Shown here: in pieces, positions 61,355 to 64,000 of the stretch
Layout of the letters: each line of letters begins with the position of its first letter
How positions within the stretch are numbered: the first letter of the stretch is position 1
NCBI RefSeq assembly: GCF_900113865.1
Contig: NZ_FOQY01000028.1
Location: 35,747-99,746, forward strand
From: Streptosporangium canum
GTDB lineage: Bacteria; Actinomycetota; Actinomycetes; Streptosporangiales; Streptosporangiaceae
Reading direction: 5' to 3'
Length of the DNA stretch: 64,000 nt
Translations under genes and position numbers: made by a program
The notes under the pieces: model-generated
Seen by the model: the letters and a program-made list of their open reading frames with translations, nothing else
What the model was told of the DNA's origin: nothing
Database searches by the model: none

Positions 61355-62107
61355 CTAAGCAGGGGTGAGAACGCAGAACTCGTTGCCCTCCGGGTCGGCG
61401 AGGACCGTCCACGGCACGTCGCCCTGGCCCACGTCGATGCCGGTGGCGCCGAGAGCCCGCAGCCGGGCCGCCTCCGCCTCCTGATCGTCACCGGGGTACG
61501 GGCGGAGGTCGAGATGAACGCGCGGCCGAACTGCCCGGTTCCATACGGTCTTCACGTCGGGCGTGCGGTGGAACACCAGATACGGGCCGACGTCCTTGGC
61601 GGAGCGCAGCACCGCGTGATCGTCGGTTACCTCGTGCAGGGTCCAGTCCATCGCCTCGTCCCAGAATCGGGCCATGGCCCGCGGGTCCGCGCAGTCAAGC
61701 ACCACCGCGGCCATCGGTCCGGTGTCCCGGTAGATCGGTCGAGGCTCCAGCACGCAGAACTCGTTGCCCTCCGGGTCGGCGAGGACCGTCCACGGCACGT
61801 CGCCCTGGCCCACGTCGGCGGGCGTCGCGCCGAGCTCCCGCAGGCGCGCGACCAGGTCTGCCTGATGGGCGGCGGAGGTCGTGGCGAGATCGATGTGCAC
61901 GCGGTTCTTCACCGTTTTGGGTTGCGGGTCGGCGACGACGTCGATGCAGACGGCGGTGGCACCGGGATAGACGAAGCCCACGGGCTCGAGGTTGGTCACG
62001 CCGGGTTCCTCGCTGTCGACACCCCAGTCGAGCACCTCCGCCCAGAACCGGCCGAGCGCCGAGTCATCCCGAGCCTTCATATGAATCTGAACAAGCCGCG
62101 TCGCCAT
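61355..62107 (-). CDS. Two-domain VOC (glyoxalase/bleomycin-resistance fold) protein
   Basis: 250 residues from ATG 62107. Two VOC halves (about 5-120 and 130-250): RLVQIHMKARDDSALGRFWA / MAAVVLDCADPRAMARFWDE, with RVHIDLAT and RVHLDLRP strands. Both halves end in the same block DVGQGDVPWTVLADPEGNEF, coded by an exact 66-bp repeat. Function unknown; many such actinobacterial proteins have no assigned substrate. No operon partner. Confidence 0.9.
   Translation of the reverse strand: MATRLVQIHMKARDDSALGRFWAEVLDWGVDSEEPGVTNLEPVGFVYPGATAVCIDVVADPQPKTVKNRVHIDLATTSAAHQADLVARLRELGATPADVGQGDVPWTVLADPEGNEFCVLEPRPIYRDTGPMAAVVLDCADPRAMARFWDEAMDWTLHEVTDDHAVLRSAKDVGPYLVFHRTPDVKTVWNRAVRPRVHLDLRPYPGDDQEAEAARLRALGATGIDVGQGDVPWTVLADPEGNEFCVLTPA
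61371..61817. repeat. Exact 66-bp direct repeat within the VOC gene
   Basis: 61371-61436 and 61752-61817 are identical, 381 bp apart (127 codons). The flanking parts of the two domains differ strongly, so recent gene conversion is likelier than retained ancestry. Confidence 0.85.
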
Positions 62108-62119
62108 GCCGCCGATCCT

Positions 62120-62260
62120 ATGCCCGTTTGACATCCTCCCCTTCGTGCTCGTGGCCGAGGGGGATTCCACCCCGTTCCCATGCTGAGAAGATCCTCGTTT
62201 CGGCCGGCGAGCCTGCGGGACTCATCGTCGATGCCCTTGATCAGGCCGAAGCGGCGTAGT
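62120..62260 (-). pseudogene. IS200/IS605-type right-end remnant with TnpB tail
   Basis: The minus frame reads GRNEDLLSMGTGWNPPRPRA and stops soon after. The DNA holds ggaatccccctcggccacgagcacgaaggggaggatgtc-type sequence, a hairpin with the GAATCCCC...GGGGAGGATGTCAA pattern of TnpB-element right ends (omegaRNA region) in actinomycetes. The rest of the element is missing. Confidence 0.5.
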
Positions 62261-62346
62261 GCGACGTGTGCTTTATACACGTCGCCTGTGAGCCCGACGA
62301 CATTTGTCCAAGACTGACAGTCGGCAGCCCATGCATCGTCTGCCGC

Positions 62347-63183
62347 ATGAGTGAGTACAACCTTGAGCAGTCGCATGGGATGCACGTGGTCCACTACGGC
62401 CCGCGGGAGGCGCCGCCGCTGTTGCTCATACACGGATCGGGGTTCTCGGGTGCTTCCTGGAACCCGGTGGTCCCGGCACTCGCCGGCCACCATCACGTCA
62501 TCCGGGTCGACCTCCCGGGCTGCGGCCAGTCCCCGCCCGCGCTGTCATACGACGTGCCCGTGCAGGCGGGCCGGGTGGCGGCGCTGCTCGACGACCTCGG
62601 CCTTCGTCGCGTCACCACGGTCGGGCACTCCAGCGGCGGCTACATCGCCACCGCGCTCGCCGAACAGCGCCCCGACCTGGTGAGGTCGCTCGCGCTGATC
62701 AGCACCGGCCCGAGTCCCGATGCGCTCCTTCCGCAGCCGTTGCCCCTTCGGGTCCTGTTGGCCCCGCCTTTCGGCCCGCTCCTGTGGTCGAGGCGTTCGG
62801 ACGCGGTGATCCGCAGGGGGATAAGCGCGACGTGCGCTCGCCCCGTGAATATCCCAGACGACTTGGTCGCCGATGTACGGGGCACCACGTACCGCACGTT
62901 CAGGACGGTGCTGCGCCGCAACACTGCGTATATCGCCCAGCGGAGCATGTCCGAACGTCTCGCCGCCCTCGAAGTCCCAATGCTGGTGATCTTCGGCACT
63001 GCCGACCGCCGCTGGGAGCCGTCGTCGGCGCACCAGTACGACGCGGTGCCGAACGCGCGGGTCGAACTGCTGCCCGGCGTCGGGCACATACCCATGTTCG
63101 AAGCGCCCGAGACGACCGGCGAACTGCTGCTGGGCTTCACGGCAACGGCCGCTGACAGCCCGCCGGTGATCCCTAATGCCTAG
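62347..63183 (+). CDS. Alpha/beta-fold hydrolase
   Basis: 278 residues from ATG 62347 (an upstream frame to 62266 is less likely). Oxyanion region LLLIHGSGFSGASWNPVVPA, GxSxG elbow VTTVGHSSGGYIATALAEQR, Asp in MLVIFGTADRRWEPSSAHQY, and His in ELLPGVGHIPMFEAPE: a full triad. Cytosolic. Substrate unknown. It ends ten bases before the AraC gene. Confidence 0.9.
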   Translation: MSEYNLEQSHGMHVVHYGPREAPPLLLIHGSGFSGASWNPVVPALAGHHHVIRVDLPGCGQSPPALSYDVPVQAGRVAALLDDLGLRRVTTVGHSSGGYIATALAEQRPDLVRSLALISTGPSPDALLPQPLPLRVLLAPPFGPLLWSRRSDAVIRRGISATCARPVNIPDDLVADVRGTTYRTFRTVLRRNTAYIAQRSMSERLAALEVPMLVIFGTADRRWEPSSAHQYDAVPNARVELLPGVGHIPMFEAPETTGELLLGFTATAADSPPVIPNA

Positions 63184-63192
63184 AATGGTGAC

Positions 63193-64000
63193 GTGCTGTC
63201 GACCGGGATGCCACCCGACTGGGCATGGATGGACATCGCAGTCCCGCGCCGCTCAGGCCGGCTGCCCGGGATCAGCATGGCCGGATTCCGCCGACGTGCC
63301 TCCGCACTCGTGGACATCGCCATGGTCGCGCACCCATCCGTCACCCTGATCATCGACCTGAGCGAGGGAGAAGGCCTCGTCTACGACACCCATGGCCGAC
63401 ACGAACGCGGCAGTGTCGTCATCGGGCTCCTCCCCGGCGATCTTCGAGCAACCGGCCGGAGTGTCGGCGAGTGCCTCCAGATCCGGTTGGAGCCGGCCGC
63501 GGCAGCTGCGGTGTTCAGCGCAGCGACCGAGCTCAGCGGGACGGTGGTATCCCTCGAGGATGTCTGGGGCCGCGACGCCGGGCGAGCCGAGGACAGACTG
63601 CGCGCCGCCGCGTCGTGGGACGAACGGTTCACGATCGCGGTGGAAATCCTCGGCCGACGGCTGGGGGCCCGCCCACCCGTCGATCCGGAAGTCGTCCACA
63701 CCTGGCGACGGACGCTCGCCAGCCGGGGGCGGGTGCGGGTCGACGGCCTGGCGGACGAGGTCGGCTGGAGCCGCAAACGCCTGTGGTCCCGCTTCCGGTC
63801 CCAGCTGGGCATCACACCCAAACGCGCCGCCCGACTGGTGCGGTTCGACCACGCCGCCCACCTTCTCGCGGCGGGTCATGCCGCCGCCGGCGTTGCCGCC
63901 GAGAGCGGCTACGTCGACCAGCCCCACCTCCATCGCGAGGTCAAGGCGTTCGCCGGGGTTACGCCCACGGCCGTAGCCGTCGCGCCGTGGCTCGCGATCG
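63193..64000 (+). CDS. AraC-family regulator (3' end off window)
   Basis: Open from GTG 63193 to the edge, at least 269 residues. TAGAAT at 63181-63186 places a transcription start on the GTG, so the mRNA is probably leaderless; ATG 63208 is an alternative. Two HTH units lie near the end: RVRVDGLADEVGWSRKRLWS and GVAAESGYVDQPHLHREVKA, followed by FAGVTPTAVA. The N-terminal domain resembles those regulators with a DUF6597/cupin-like start. Target unknown. Confidence 0.85.
   Translation, partial: MLSTGMPPDWAWMDIAVPRRSGRLPGISMAGFRRRASALVDIAMVAHPSVTLIIDLSEGEGLVYDTHGRHERGSVVIGLLPGDLRATGRSVGECLQIRLEPAAAAAVFSAATELSGTVVSLEDVWGRDAGRAEDRLRAAASWDERFTIAVEILGRRLGARPPVDPEVVHTWRRTLASRGRVRVDGLADEVGWSRKRLWSRFRSQLGITPKRAARLVRFDHAAHLLAAGHAAAGVAAESGYVDQPHLHREVKAFAGVTPTAVAVAPWLAI

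Noticed and set aside
1-64000. CRISPR array or tRNA genes
   Set aside because: No regularly spaced direct repeats and no cloverleaf-like sequences with conserved T-loop bases were noticed on reading; a tRNA scan was not possible here.

Overview
The window is high-GC actinobacterial DNA. Gene styles (LacI/ABC sugar loci with plant-glycan glycosidases, AfsR/SARP and ECF41/SigJ remnants, many ATGA/GTGA start-stop overlaps, GTG starts, a few leaderless-looking starts) suggest a filamentous soil actinomycete, probably of the Streptosporangiaceae type (for example Nonomuraea). The taxon is an inference from gene content, not from a marker gene. No rRNA, tRNA or CRISPR array was seen.

Layout. (1) 1-2677, minus strand: a two-gene module of a small two-helix membrane protein and a STAND NTPase with a transmembrane helix and WD40 repeats. 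The C-terminus of the first and the N-terminus of the second carry the same RHIM-like amyloid motif (YVVD...GVQ[IV]GE..TQ). This is the arrangement of bacterial amyloid-signalling effector/receptor pairs and is the most striking item in the window. (2) 2.7-24.6 kb: a decayed accessory stretch. Intact islands are an unknown secreted protein with a NarL-type two-component system, a KmtR-like sensor with a CDF metal exporter, a small secreted cationic protein, an archaeal-type aspartyl-tRNA synthetase behind a full T-box leader, a DUF2975/HTH pair, a GntR-ABC-S41 peptidase operon, and a DUF190 gene behind a structured leader. Between them lie remnants of IS110, IS21, Tn3 and phage-type integrases and truncated regulators, hydrolases and transporters. 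One istB gene is split cleanly by a 3.9-kb insert carrying tandem tyrosine-recombinase genes. (3) 24.6-45.6 kb: an intact catabolic region. A TetR gene faces a seven-gene operon (secreted hydrolase, ABC binding protein, two permeases, M28-like protein, carboxylesterase, acyl-CoA ligase). A LacI gene faces a sugar ABC operon ending in a serine hydrolase and a GH78 alpha-L-rhamnosidase, with an M28-like protein and a six-hairpin glycosidase downstream of lacI.

(4) 45.6-55.3 kb: a second decayed stretch around heavy-metal genes: DUF305 protein, P1B-type ATPase, and an ArsR-CDF-DUF3703 operon, with fragments of IS630, ECF41 sigma factors, SHOCT, SDR, CMD, MerR and rhodanese genes. (5) 55.3-64 kb: a divergent pair of large secreted glycosidases (beta-helix GH141-like and GH29 alpha-L-fucosidase), then a VOC protein, an alpha/beta hydrolase, and an AraC regulator cut by the window edge.

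How it works together. The 25-61 kb genes look like a kit for plant cell-wall polysaccharides (rhamnose- and fucose-containing pectin or arabinogalactan side chains) plus ester- or peptide-linked substrates: secreted hydrolases cut, ABC systems import, and LacI/TetR repressors respond. The metal genes form separate efflux loci with their own ArsR sensors. The STAND/amyloid pair is most plausibly an immunity or regulated-death module.
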